Shown one piece after another: positions 43,952-54,500 of a stretch of 64,000 bases of DNA; the first letter of the stretch is position 1, and every line of letters starts with the position of its first letter. The DNA is from Akebia trifoliata (Eukaryota; Streptophyta; Magnoliopsida; Ranunculales; Lardizabalaceae). The notes below the pieces were generated by a model that was given only the letters and a program-made list of their open reading frames with translations, made no database searches and was not told where the DNA came from. The stretch covers positions 25,527,163-25,591,162 of the forward strand of contig CM030713.1 of assembly GCA_017979445.1 (NCBI GenBank), given 5' to 3'. The translations under genes were made by a program, and so were the position numbers.

Positions 43952-44500
43952 ATATTCTTTTTTAAAAATTCCTAAACAACATTCTTAACAAAAGTATTTT
44001 GTGGATTGGACTGATTTTTTGTGAGGATGATCTCTATGATGAGAAAATCATCCTCACAAAAAATCAGTCAATTCTGAAATTTCTAACCCTAGTTTATCAG
44101 TTGAAGAATCGTGAACCGTCAATTTTTTACCATTAGTTGTAACCACTTTTCATGGGGTTAGAAGTTTTAGAACTGACTGATTTTTTGTGAGGATGATCTA
44201 CTGATTATAGAGATCACCTTCACACAAAAAAATCAGTTCATTCCGAAATTTTTTAGTCATATAAGACAAAACTTTGCCTAGAATATTTTCTAGGATTTTG
44301 TCAAAATAACCCAACATTATATATATATATATATATATATCTTCTTCTTCTGCCGTCGATACCACTATTACAACCACGTCTTCTTCCCCTCCCTCTTCCT
44401 CATCATCCTTTTTTTTTTTCTTTATTTTTTCCAAAGTAACATCAAACAATAGATTTAACTTTTATATGGATTTTGATTTTCCATGCAATCAAGCATACCT
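43631..44500. mobile_element. Candidate PIF/Harbinger-type element, 0.87 kb, with nested MITE copy D
   Basis: The left end GTGTATGTTTGATTGCACAT and the right end CCATGCAATCAAGCATACCT are inverted repeats, flanked by TAA at both sides. No coding sequence is present. MITE copy D and its TA tracts lie inside. Confidence 0.55.
43954..44317. mobile_element. Double-hairpin MITE copy D, between two TA microsatellites
   Basis: It contains two hairpins of the GGGTTAGAAGTTTT...TGATTTTTTGTGAGGATGATC type and the spacer AATCGTGAACCGTCAATTTT. (TA)n tracts lie at 43932-43953 and 44318-44340. The terminal 40 bases are diverged. Confidence 0.75.
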
Positions 44501-44557
44501 TAAATAAATTGAGGTAAACAATCTTAGCTATATAGAAAATGAGTCCAACTAATCAAA

Positions 44558-44728
44558 CTAAGATAGTGAGGGAAAAAAGGCTTATTAAGTTTCATCCATT
44601 GTCAAAATGATCTCGAGATGCACAAAAATCCTTGAGATTAATAATAATTCTAGAGGTCAAATTTTACGCATCTCAAGGTATTTTTTACGACGGATGAGGC
44701 TTAGTAAGCTTTTCCTTACTATCTTAGT
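44558..44728. repeat. Hairpin, 171 bp, possible distant member of the H family
   Basis: ACTAAGATAGTGAGGGAAAA pairs with TTTTCCTTACTATCTTAGT, and CTTATTAAGTTTCATCC with GGATGAGGCTTAGTAAG. The core GATCTCGAGATGCAC resembles the CTCGRGATACAC core of H3-H5, but the ACGT motifs are absent. Confidence 0.6.
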
Positions 44729-44867
44729 AAGAAAAGGGTTTGTCATAGACAATTGAGTGGAGCAACCACTTCTAACATGCATCGTAAGAGTCAGGAGCTA
44801 GTAGATGTCCTCAACTTCACATTAATTAAAAAAGAAGTGTTCGAAGGTCTTAAAGAGAGTCAAATAT

Positions 44868-45010
44868 TTTTTAAAACATGGGTTAGAAATTTTAGAATTT
44901 GTTGATTTTTTGTGAGAATGATCTCTATGATGAAGAAATTATTCTCACAAAAAATCAATTTATTCCAAAATTTATAACCTTAATTTATCCTCACCAAAAA
45001 TCAATTCTAT
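44868..45010. mobile_element. Double-hairpin MITE copy E, single-hairpin remnant
   Basis: ACATGGGTTAGAAATTTTAG... is followed by its complement ending near ATTTATAACC, one decayed hairpin of the family, 290 bases upstream of the protease ATG. Confidence 0.65.
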
Positions 45011-45297
45011 TTCATTAATTAAAAATAAATAAAATGTATGGCACAATCTTTGGCTCTAGGACCTCGGAAAGCCGCCCTTGGTTAAATTTGAAATGACATA
45101 TATTTTGATTTAATAGTTTGCTTTAAAGATGCCATCTTTAATCTCTGCATCTTAGCCAATAAAAACCTCAACCAGAAGCTTCGTACTATCCTCTCTCCCT
45201 CTCTCACCCACTTCTTTAAAACCCCATCAAAACCCTCTTTCTCTCTCTGCAACAAATTCAAAAATTAAAACTCTGTTTCTACTTTCTTACTTCATTC

Positions 45298-46773
45298 ATG
45301 GCTTCTTCACTCTCTTATTACTATTTCTTCCTCTCTGTATCTCTTGTACTACTACTACTACTACTACACTTATCTGTTTCTTCATCTCACATAATTCTGC
45401 CTCTCACACACTCTCTATCAAAAACCCAATTCAATAACACTCCTCACCTTCTCAAATCCTCCTCTATTCGCTCCACCACTAGATTCCATCATCACCACAA
45501 ACACACCAACCATCACCGCCAAATCTCTCTCCCTCTCTCTCCTGGTACAGATTACACTCTCTCCTTCACCCTTAATTCCAACCCAATTCAAACAATCTCT
45601 CTCTACATGGACACAGGTAGCGACCTCGTCTGGTTCCCTTGTTCCCCATTCGAATGCATCCTCTGTGAAGGAAAATACGACACTTTTGCCTCCCAAATTC
45701 CTCCCAATATCTCCTCCTCTGCTCTCGTTCCATGTAACTCCCCTTCTTGCTCAGCTGTCCACTCATCTCTTCCATCTTCAGACCTCTGCGCCATCTCTCA
45801 CTGTCCATTAGAAACAATCGAAATCTCCGATTGTTCTTCCTTCGCTTGCCCTTCTTTCTACTACGCTTACGGGGACGGAAGCCTAATTGCTCGTCTTTAT
45901 CGCGATGATCTCTCCATACCCACGTCGTCTCACTCCCTAAATTTACCAAATTTCACGTTTGGGTGCGCTCATACCGCTCTTGGTGAGCCAATTGGGGTCG
46001 CGGGGTTTGGTCAAGGTGTTCTGTCTCTTCCGGCTCAACTCTCTAATCTTTCTCCCCAACTCGGTAACCGATTCTCGTACTGTTTGGTATCTCATTCGTT
46101 TAATGTTAATCGAATTCGTCGACCAAGTCCTTTGATTCTTGGGCGTTATGAGAAACAGAGACAAGTAGGCGATGGAGAATTTCTTTATACGCCGATACTT
46201 GATAACCCGAAACATCCTTATTTCTATTGTGTCGGACTCGAAGCTGTAACGGTTGGAGAGATTCGGATTCGTGCGTCGAAAAGCTTGCAGAGAGTGAGTC
46301 GAGAAGGAAATGGAGGGATGGTGGTGGATTCTGGAACGACTTTTACTATGTTACCACGGAGTTTGTATGACTCAGTAGTTAGTGAGTTTGAGACCCGAGT
46401 TGGACGGGTTTATGAGCGAGCGAGTGCGGTTGAGGATCAAACAGGACTCGGTCCGTGTTATTATTACATTGACTCGGCTATCAAGGTGCCTAAAGTGGTT
46501 TTACATTTTGTGGGAAACGCTAGCGTGGTTTTGCCTAGAAGAAATTATTTCTTTGGGTTCATGAACGGTGAGGATGATGAGAAGAGTAAGAGGAAGGTTG
46601 GGTGTTTGATGTTGATGAACGGTGGAGATGATGCGGAGTCCGGTGGGCCCGCTGCGACACTAGGGAATTATCAACAACAGGGTTTTGAGGTTGTTTATGA
46701 TTTGGAGAAACGGAGGGTTGGGTTTGCTAGGAAACAATGCTCATCTCTATGGGATAGTCTTAACCGACACTAA
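45298..46773 (+). CDS. Aspartyl protease, A1 family, nepenthesin-like, At4g16563-like
   Basis: Pepsin-type endopeptidase, probably secreted or wall-located. The single 491-residue exon starts with a hydrophobic signal peptide (residues 1-29, poly-Leu 18-23), then a prosegment containing LPLTHSLSKTQF and a His-rich stretch (63-74). First catalytic motif DTGSD is at 105-109, the flap region YYAYGDGS at 188-195, and second catalytic motif DSGTT at 344-348. The Cys-rich nepenthesin insert (115-185) is present, with about ten Cys. The C-terminus NYQQQGFEVVYDLEKRRVGF is typical. Length and wording follow Arabidopsis At4g16563 throughout, as I recall it. No frame damage. The upstream 120 bases are CT-rich, a common plant core-promoter feature; AATAAA at 46901 may be the polyadenylation signal. 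Confidence 0.96.
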   Translation: MASSLSYYYFFLSVSLVLLLLLLHLSVSSSHIILPLTHSLSKTQFNNTPHLLKSSSIRSTTRFHHHHKHTNHHRQISLPLSPGTDYTLSFTLNSNPIQTISLYMDTGSDLVWFPCSPFECILCEGKYDTFASQIPPNISSSALVPCNSPSCSAVHSSLPSSDLCAISHCPLETIEISDCSSFACPSFYYAYGDGSLIARLYRDDLSIPTSSHSLNLPNFTFGCAHTALGEPIGVAGFGQGVLSLPAQLSNLSPQLGNRFSYCLVSHSFNVNRIRRPSPLILGRYEKQRQVGDGEFLYTPILDNPKHPYFYCVGLEAVTVGEIRIRASKSLQRVSREGNGGMVVDSGTTFTMLPRSLYDSVVSEFETRVGRVYERASAVEDQTGLGPCYYYIDSAIKVPKVVLHFVGNASVVLPRRNYFFGFMNGEDDEKSKRKVGCLMLMNGGDDAESGGPAATLGNYQQQGFEVVYDLEKRRVGFARKQCSSLWDSLNRH

Positions 46774-47607
46774 CGTGCGCTGGGTTTGACTTTTGTTGAT
46801 GGATTTGACCGCACGTGAGGACTTTGTAATGTATCAAATAAGTTTGGTTTTGATGTTAAATTGTATATAAAGGAAGGAATGTATATTTTAATAATATAAA
46901 AATAAAAAAGTTTGACACGTGTTTGTAAAGTGGGTATCTTGAATTTTTAAGGTTTAAGATATCCATGTTTTTTTAAAACTTGGGTTGGGTTGGGTTGGGT
47001 TGCTATAGGACTGCTTAAAGGAGATGGGCCCACCAATCAATTGAGGAGTATTGGAGTGGGACCCACTAGTTTTATGTATCTGACGTGGTTTTTGGAAGTA
47101 ACGTATTGTTTACATGACATGGGTTCCTTGACAGCCAATTTTAAGAAGAATGAGAGATTTACCGGTCAGGCCTACATAAACTCGAATTCGTAATCAATTT
47201 GTATTAGAAAAATCGAATATTATTGAAAAAAATTTAGATATTAGATTCAAATTTTGATAATATTTTATAATTAAATCCTTATCGGATAATGGTATATTCA
47301 ATTCGATTGTATCGATTTGAAATAATAATAATAATAATAAATTTTTTTTCTTTTATACATCAGACTCGTCAACAGTCTCTCCACAGACCATTTGAATCTT
47401 TGTCTCCTTCTACCCTCTTAGGGTTGCGGAGTATGAATCATGCTTGCAAAAGTGATTTTTTTGGATTAGCAATGTTCGTAAGTTGTAAATTCTCTCTCTC
47501 TTTCTTTGAAAGTGAATCATCTTCAACCTTTTCAAATCATTTGTAGTAAACTCTTAATTTTCTTGCAAAAATTTTATGACTTTCTACTTATTTAAAATCC
47601 CTATCTA
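46774..47607 (+). other. Protease 3' flank and spacer
   Basis: A possible polyadenylation signal AATAAA lies at 46901-46906. (GGGTT)n occurs near 46984. Nothing else is recognisable. Confidence 0.4.
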
Positions 47608-48830
47608 GTAATGTTAGAAGTACTTGAAATCTAGACCTCAAGTGTGACACAATTTTTAAAGGACATGACCAAACGACATGATTATATAAAAAAGACAACT
47701 CACTAACTATAGTACTTTGTTTCCATCACCTAATGTTTAAGGTCCCTATCCGTGGCCAACAGTTTGGCAAACATTTTGGCAAACACTTTTTCAAAACATG
47801 GGTTAGAGGTCTTGGAATGGGCTGATTTTTGGTGAGGATGATCTCTACGGTGAGGAGATCATCCTCACCAAAAATCAGCTCATTCCAAAACTTCTAGCCC
47901 CATTTTACAAGTTGAAAAATCGTGAACCGTCCATTTTTTGTAAACCATTTTTGATGAGGTTAGAAGTTTTGGAATGGGCTGATTTTTGGTGATGATGATC
48001 TCCTCACCATAGAGATCATCCTCACCAAAAATCAGCCCATTCCAAGACCTCTAACCCATGTTTTGAAAAATGTGTTTGCCAAAATGTTTGCCAAACCGTT
48101 GGCCATTGAACGCTACTCAATGTTTAAAGTACTTGAAGTTGAGATGACCTCAAGTGTGACACAATTCTTAAGAAAGATATGACCAACGATGTGATTATGT
48201 AAGAAAGACAACTCACTAACTATGGTACTCTACTTCGATCAAGTAATGTTAAAAGTACTTAAAGTTTAAATGACTTCAAATGTGACATAATTCTTAAGAA
48301 GAACATAACCAACGACGTGATTATATTAAATAGACAACTCGCTAACTATAAAACTTTACTTTGATCAAATAATGCTAGAAGTACCTGAAGTCGAGATGAC
48401 CTCAAGTGTGACACAATTCTTAAGAAAGACATGACCAATGACATGACTATGTAAAAAAGACAATTCACTAATTATGGTACATTACTTCGATCAAAGTAAT
48501 GTTAGAAATACATGAAGTCGAGATGACCTCAAGTGTGACACAATTCTTAATGAAGACATGACCATGGGTGTGATTATGGAAAAAATACAACTCACTAAGT
48601 ATAATGTTTTGCTTCAATCAAGCAATGTGTCTTAATGAAGACATGACCAAAGGCGTGATTATGAAAAAATATACAACTCACTAAGTATAATGTTTTGCTT
48701 CAATCAAGCAACGTTAGAAGTACCTAAAGTCGACATGACCTCAAGTGTGACAATTCTTAAGGAAGACATGACTAATGACGTGATTATGTAAAAAGAAAAA
48801 GATAACTTACAACTTATATTACTTTTAAAA
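47608..48830 (+). repeat. Tandem repeat, about 125-bp unit, six to seven copies, split by MITE copy G
   Basis: The unit contains GTAATGTTAGAAGTACTTGAA, GATGACCTCAAGTGTGACACAA, TTCTTAAGAAAGACATGACC and ACAACTCACTAACTATGGTA. The first copy is at 47608-47740, the rest at 48119-48830. One copy near 48630 is truncated. There is no ORF. Confidence 0.85.
47741..48118 (+). mobile_element. Double-hairpin MITE copy G, 378 bp, with 9-bp target duplication
   Basis: Flanked by AATGTTTAA at 47732-47740 and 48119-48127, inside the tandem repeat, so borders are independent of any TA tract. The ends GGTCCCTATCCGTGGCCAAC and GTTGGCCATTGAACGCTACTC contain inverted GGCCAAC and TTTGGCAAACATTTTGGC. Two hairpins and the spacer TCGTGAACCGTCCATTTTTT lie between. 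Nine-base duplications are characteristic of Mutator-like elements. Confidence 0.88.
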
Positions 48831-49630
48831 AGATAACCCAATAATTTAAGACATGATTAATTTGATTTCCCACAAGTTCAATGTATTAAAAATAAAGGCC
48901 TTAGTCTCATATTTTTTGAAGGATGAAATGATGAGCACATGTAATGAAGGTTTGTTTTGCATTTAATCACGAGAAAAACATTGACTCGACGCCACCAATG
49001 CAAGAAATAATTTGAAATTTTTTGGGTATTTAAGAAACACACCCCTTTTAAAATTGATGATATTAAATTTACCCCCTTACAAAATATGAGATTAGATTTA
49101 CCTCTCTAGACCCTAAGTCAACGTCATTTTTTCTTGATGATTTAACAGTGAAATTTTAATATAAAAAGAATTTAAAAAAATAAAAATAAAAATTTCATCA
49201 TTAAATTATCAAGAAAACACAACAATAACTTACCGTCAAGAGATTATTTTTAAAATACCTTTTTATTTATTTATTTATGTGGTTATATTCTTTCAATTTA
49301 TTTTATTTTATTTTAGTATATTAATTCTTTTAAATTTTAAATTGTGAGATTGAACCCTTGGACAAGATATTTCATCTACTCTAAATTACAACTTGTGCCA
49401 TCTCAATTCTAAGAAATCGATATAGCCAACTTTTATTTAGCTGGCCATTGACATATATGAGACGACTCAAATATTTTATTTTAGTCCCATTAAATCTTAT
49501 ATCTGAAGGCAAATCTTACATGAATCTTCCTTGCTAAGTCCAAGGTACCAAGAATTTGGCTGATTTTTTGGTGATCAAAATACGTGGAGCGATAAGTTCC
49601 GACATAGTCGGATCTTACCATATCCATTGA
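48831..49630. other. Intergenic, nothing recognised
   Basis: AT-rich spacer with simple TTTAT runs near 49265-49315. Confidence 0.5.
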
Positions 49631-50119
49631 ATGATCATCCATGAAGTTGGGACCACGCAACTTTATGTAACCACGTGGCAAATTCTAAGGCATAGTAGAA
49701 TCCTAGGGATCCGTAATTTTTTATTGGGTGATGTTCACGATTTCAAGGTCAAACGCAAATTTAAGTCAAAGTCCACGCAGTCAAAGCTCTTCCTTGATTA
49801 TAGTCCTATTATTTTAGGGGGCTATGATTATGGAGGGTCCCACTCTCACCAATCTTTTACAGATATTTTGGTCTATTATTTGGAAGACTTTTACGCCACT
49901 CCAAAAAAGATTGTGATAGATCACAGACGTACGTTATTTTTAAATGGTGGGCCTCTTAATCAATTAAGCCACGTGTGCTGGTGGACCATTGTTTTGGTTC
50001 ACTTGGTTGTATTGTACTGGGGAAGAAGATATGTTAATGGTTATAAATCTTCATTCTTTAAAGACCTGTTATTAGCACACCAACGCTTACTTATAACACA
50101 CCAATCCATATGTAAATAA
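49631..50119 (+). other. Unassigned 162-codon open frame
   Basis: The longest open frame in the window that I cannot assign. Its composition is less AT-rich than its surroundings (GGGCCTC, GGGGAAG words). The translation (SPIILGGYDYGGSHSHQSF and VHLVVLYWGRRYVNGY segments) recalls no family. A G-box CCACGTGGCA at 49671-49680 and a TATATTT-poor upstream region could equally mean this is a promoter or transposon fragment. No codon or splice evidence settles it. I would not call it a gene without expression data. Confidence 0.2.
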
Positions 50120-50775
50120 TTTCTTAATTTCATAAGGATTGGTGTGTTTAAGTAAAATTTGGTGTGGCAATATAATATTTTTCTTTTAATCAGAGAATGG
50201 GTTCTTGGCTTACTGCGAAGCCCAACGTCATATTGAAGATTGTGAGTCAACTCAGTTGATGAAAACCATCTGCCGTACATGTAAGTGGATGAAAAAGGTT
50301 GAGACTGGGGTGACAAAGCTACTGATCCAGTACTCTCACAGCTGTACGTAATTCATATATAAACATTCAATATCCACCATTGAAATATGAAGTTGCTGAA
50401 GATTTATCTTTGAGATATGCGATAAATTCCCAAGTTCACAGATCCTAATATATAAATCTATATAATAAAACACAACAGTGAATCCCATTTTTTTTTTTTT
50501 TTCAAAATTTATACTCATAAACGACTCTTTGGGACATATTTTACCCAAAAATCTTTTCTCTTCTTCTCTTTCTAAAAGCACCTTTAACCTTATTCTCTTT
50601 CTTCTTCTACAATTTTTTAATATTATTCCTCTATTTTATTGTTTTTCTCTTCTTCCCCTTTCTTAATAATACATTTCCAACTTTATTATGTTTCTTCTTT
50701 TACCTCAAAGATGATGCCTGTGTTGTAGGCACGAGTTATAGTATTGGCAAACTCTTGTCTATAAAATAAAAACAA
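50120..50775. other. Intergenic
   Basis: It starts with a short hairpin-like segment (ACACCAATCC...GGATTGGTGTGT, 50097-50150, then GTGTGGCAATATAAT) related to 8064-8193. CT-rich and T-rich tracts follow. Confidence 0.4.
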
Positions 50776-52624
50776 TGGTCAACCAGACTCCTTTGTCTCA
50801 AGATTTACACCCATTGTAGATATGTGATTTACAAATTTGAAGATCACCTCTATGAGAATTTGGAGTCGTCATCACTCTTTTTATAAAAAGGTGTAAATGA
50901 TCAATTGAAAAATATTTTTAGAGAAAATGTTATTTTGGCATCTTAGTGACTCTCGTATAGATTTGACGTGTTGGTCTACCTAAGATCTAGGTAAGTGGTT
51001 TAATTAGAAAGATGGAAAGCTGTTAGGCACTCCTTTCTCTCCATCAAATAATGGTAATCTCGAAAGACTTGATCATTTTTGAAATAAAACGAAAATAATA
51101 ATAATAAAATTGAAGGATCGACAACTTGTACCCTAATAGAGGTATTTGCTATCGGCATAGACTATATGTATCATCTCATTGAAAGAGATGATTTTTATCA
51201 AAATCTTGCCTTAAGAACATAGTTTTGAAAAATGTTGGCTAATGGCTATGGTTCTATTCCCATGGGTTGAAAAGGATCTCATTACTGATTGCCTTAAAGC
51301 AAGTTTAGTGAGGAGTGTGCAAAAAATGTGTATTTAAAATTATTTTCTTTTGAAGGTGGTTGCAACCCCTACACTTTCGACCAAATCGAAGTCTGATCTA
51401 TCAGAGGTAAGAGAGAATGAGAATTACATCTTAAAAGCTTTCTAAAATAAAATTAAAGAAATGAAGGGGGAGGTAGAAGAGGGAAATGGAGAGGGAAGAG
51501 GGAGAGGGGCTATGTTTTTTCTAACCCACATTGAGGTATTGACTTCTTTTTTTCTTTCCATCTTTCTTCTTCTCTTTTTTTTCTTTTTAAGTCCTTAATG
51601 GAACTTATGAATTTCTTTTTAGAGGAGAAAATGTAGTGAGAGAGGAAAATAGTTGAGTAGAGAAGAGTTGAGAATTTTGAGTCATTTAAGGCTTGAGAGC
51701 ATGAGTCCCCTTTTGAAAGACAAAGAGAGAGTATCTATAGGATTTTTGGATTGTTTTTAGGGTTAGAAATATCAAAGGAAGGAGGTTAGAATATGAGAGG
51801 GATGTTATTTGTAGGTTTTAGATGGGTATTTGTATAAGGTAATGGGAATAGGTCACTCTTGATCCAAAAAAGTTGGATTGTTCTACCCATAAGAGTTGAG
51901 TGTTAAGTATGGTATTTGGTTAAAAGAATGGCTGTGTATGGGATTAAGTAGTTAGGTTTTAGGAGGTGGTGGCAAATGTCCCAAGAGTGTGGGTTTATGT
52001 GTTAGGTGAATTGATAAAGGAGAATGGGTGTAAGTTATGGAATGATGGGGTAGGTTATAACATAGATGTGGGTTGGTTTATTTTTTTAGGATAATAATGG
52101 AGTTGGTTGGAAGAATTTGGGAAGTGAAGGGTGATGGTGACAAATGTCTCCCTTAATGATCATGAGTTGTATGAACCTTGATTAGTGGTGATCATGGGTA
52201 TAGGTATGGACTTTTGGTTTAGGCTTGATTGGGTTTGGCTTTTAACTTGATGTGGGTTTAGGTCTTATGATTGACTTGAGTCTAGGGTTGGGCTGCATTG
52301 GCTTGGGTTAAGTTAGGTTAGGTTAAGACATTGGCTAGGGTTAGGCTTGTTTTAGGATGATACTAAAAGGGGTTGATATTGGTGGGGCTTAGAATGTGCT
52401 CGAGATTTGGGTTAGAGGGAGGAAAGATTGAGAAGGTGGTGGTTTTAGAAAGCCTTATTGTGGGTCCAAGAGATTTTTTAGGGTCTTAGGACCTTTTGAT
52501 TTGATTAAAATGTCAAATTTCAAAGATTTAGGCTTTTTAAGCCAATTGACGAATTTTGCTAGAAAAAAAAATCAATTTTTGGGATCCTTTTAAGTGGGGG
52601 CTCATTCAAATTTGGGTGTCTAAA
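50776..52624 (-). mobile_element. Large LTR, copy L1, about 1.85 kb
   Basis: On the minus strand it starts TTTAGACACCCAAATTTGA at 52624 (canonical TGTAGACACCC). It ends about 50776, opposite the start of copy L2. It contains TCGTATAGATTTGACGTG and the GTTAGGCACTCCTTTC block. Homology to L2 begins at CTCCTTTGTCTCAAGATT (about 50790) and runs to about 51905, about 85-90 percent identical by eye. No target duplication found. Confidence 0.65.
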
Positions 52625-53329
52625 CCTATCCTTATTTGCAGGCGTTGCGTGCAAAGAACTACAAAGAATTGACTGAACCCCTATTTGTATGCCCGAAAAC
52701 TCTTTTGTTAAAAAAACGAATTCAACATACTGAGTGGATTGATAATTTTTTGTAGAAAGTGGTTATCCAAGCACAGGGTCTAACAGGGTTGGCCTTATAA
52801 ATTTCTCGATTTCGTGGCACGGAACTTATTTGAGATATCAGACTTAATGAAAATTTGATGAATTTTAAAAATTCTGGTGTTTTTAGTTATGTTTCGACAA
52901 ATCAGAATTAAATGCATCGTGAAAGGCTTTTTTTCTTTTGAAATTCTTGATTTTTTTTTTTTGATTTTTTTTAATGAGATACGTTTAAATAATTTTTAAG
53001 GAACTAAGGTGATTGTGATGATCCTTTAATAGGTCTACACGGAAGAGTCTTTCAAATTCACCGCAACACTCTTTGATTGTAGTAGTTGAAAAAATAAAAG
53101 ATAACATGAACCTCCCAAGCTTTCAGTTTGACAGGGATTGAACAGATTGTGAAAAATATATATGAGATTTACAATCTAAGTATGTTTCGATAAGAATGAT
53201 TTGACATTTTTTGCTTTAAACGAAGGACCTGTGAAATTTAAGGAAGATCACAAATTTTTCCTCAATTTTTTATTTTTACAAGCTAAGAATATCAAGTAAT
53301 TTTTGCTCATACGAAAAGAAACAACATAT
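52625..53329. other. Sequence between LTR L1 and the minisatellite
   Basis: Possibly the 3' internal part of a decayed retrotransposon. The purine-rich minus-strand AAATAAGGATAGG beside L1 would suit a polypurine tract. No coding domain is recognised. Confidence 0.35.
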
Positions 53330-54270
53330 ACTTTAGGTTTTTGTTAAGGAACAACGAGCAATTTTAGGTTCTTATTGAAGAGTAATATGCAATTTAGGCT
53401 TTTGCAAATGAGCAAATGTAGTTTAGGCTCTTTCTAAGGAGCAACAAGTAGATTTAAACTCTTACTAAGGAGTGATATGAAATTTAGGCTCTTGCTAATG
53501 AGCATCATATAGTTTAGGTTCTTGTTGAGGAACAATATGTAGTTTAGGCTCTTATTAAAAAGTATCATACAATTTAGACTCTTGTTGAAAGGCAACATGT
53601 AATTTAAGTTTGTATCGGGGAGTATCATACAGTTTAAGCTCTTATTAAGGAGTAAGATATAGTTTAAACTCATACTAGAGAGCATCATATAGTTTAGACT
53701 TTTGTTGAAGAGTAACATGCAGTTTGGACTTTTCCTAAGGAGTAATATGCAATTTAGGCTCTTGATAAAGAGCAATAAGCAATTTTAAGCTTTTATTGAT
53801 GAGTAACGAGCAATTTTAGACTCTTACTGAGGAGCAAATATAATTACATTATTGCAAATGAGAAATATACAATTTAAGCTCTTACAAATGAGCAACAATT
53901 AGTTTTAGGCTCTTACTGAAGAGCATCATACAGTTTAGGCTCTTATTGAGAACAACATGTCGTTTAAGTTTTTGTTAAGGAGCAATACGCAATTTAAGCT
54001 ATTGCTAAGAAGAAACATGCAATTTAAACTCTTATTAAGGAGCGACAAGCAATTTTAGGCTCTTACTAAGGAGTAACAAGTAGCTTTAAGCTCTTAATAA
54101 GGAGCAACGAGTAGTTTTAGGCCCTTACTGAAGAGTAACAAGTAATTTTAAGCTTTCACTAAAAAGTAATGAGCATTTTTAGACTCTTATCAAGGATCAA
54201 TATGCAATTTAGGCTTTTATTAAGGAGCAAGATGCAGTTAAGGCTCTTCCTAATGAGCAAAATGCAAAAT
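53330..54270. repeat. 30-bp minisatellite, about 30 units
   Basis: Degenerate head-to-tail units of 30 bases, approximately GAGCAACAAGCAATTTTAGG then CTCTTACTAAG. The period is a multiple of three, so one minus-strand frame (53434-53775) stays open for 113 codons as a decapeptide repeat with the core NKSLNxML. It sits between LTR L1 and L2. Confidence 0.88.
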
Positions 54271-54500
54271 AATTTTTATAATTATTGACCTTGGGTAATT
54301 TGATATCTTGTTTTTAAGGAACTTTTTGTCAGATGCTCAAAATACTAGTTTGCCTGATGCATGTAGAAAACTTTTTATTTTTTAGATCCACCTCCCCCTT
54401 GTAAATAAATGCTACACTACTTTGAACACATCTTGAAGTGAGAACATGAGTTATATTTTATTTCTACTACCTCACTCCTTGATGTTGTTCTACATAGAGC

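Noticed and set aside
45418..46215. Arg/Glu-rich minus-strand frames over the protease
   Set aside because: Shadows of the CT-rich protease coding strand. The plus-strand frame has both catalytic motifs and a signal peptide.
46984..47004. GGGTT repeat as telomere or G-quadruplex
   Set aside because: Only four units; too short to support a function.
47608..48830. Centromeric-type satellite
   Set aside because: Only six to seven diverged 125-bp units; a local tandem duplication is sufficient.
52250..52370. Interstitial telomere repeats (TTAGGG-like words)
   Set aside because: TTAGG/GGTTA words are irregular and lie in the GT-skewed part of an LTR; there is no TTTAGGG array.
53330..54270. CRISPR-like array
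   Set aside because: Head-to-tail 30-bp units without unique spacers, in plant nuclear DNA; it is a minisatellite.
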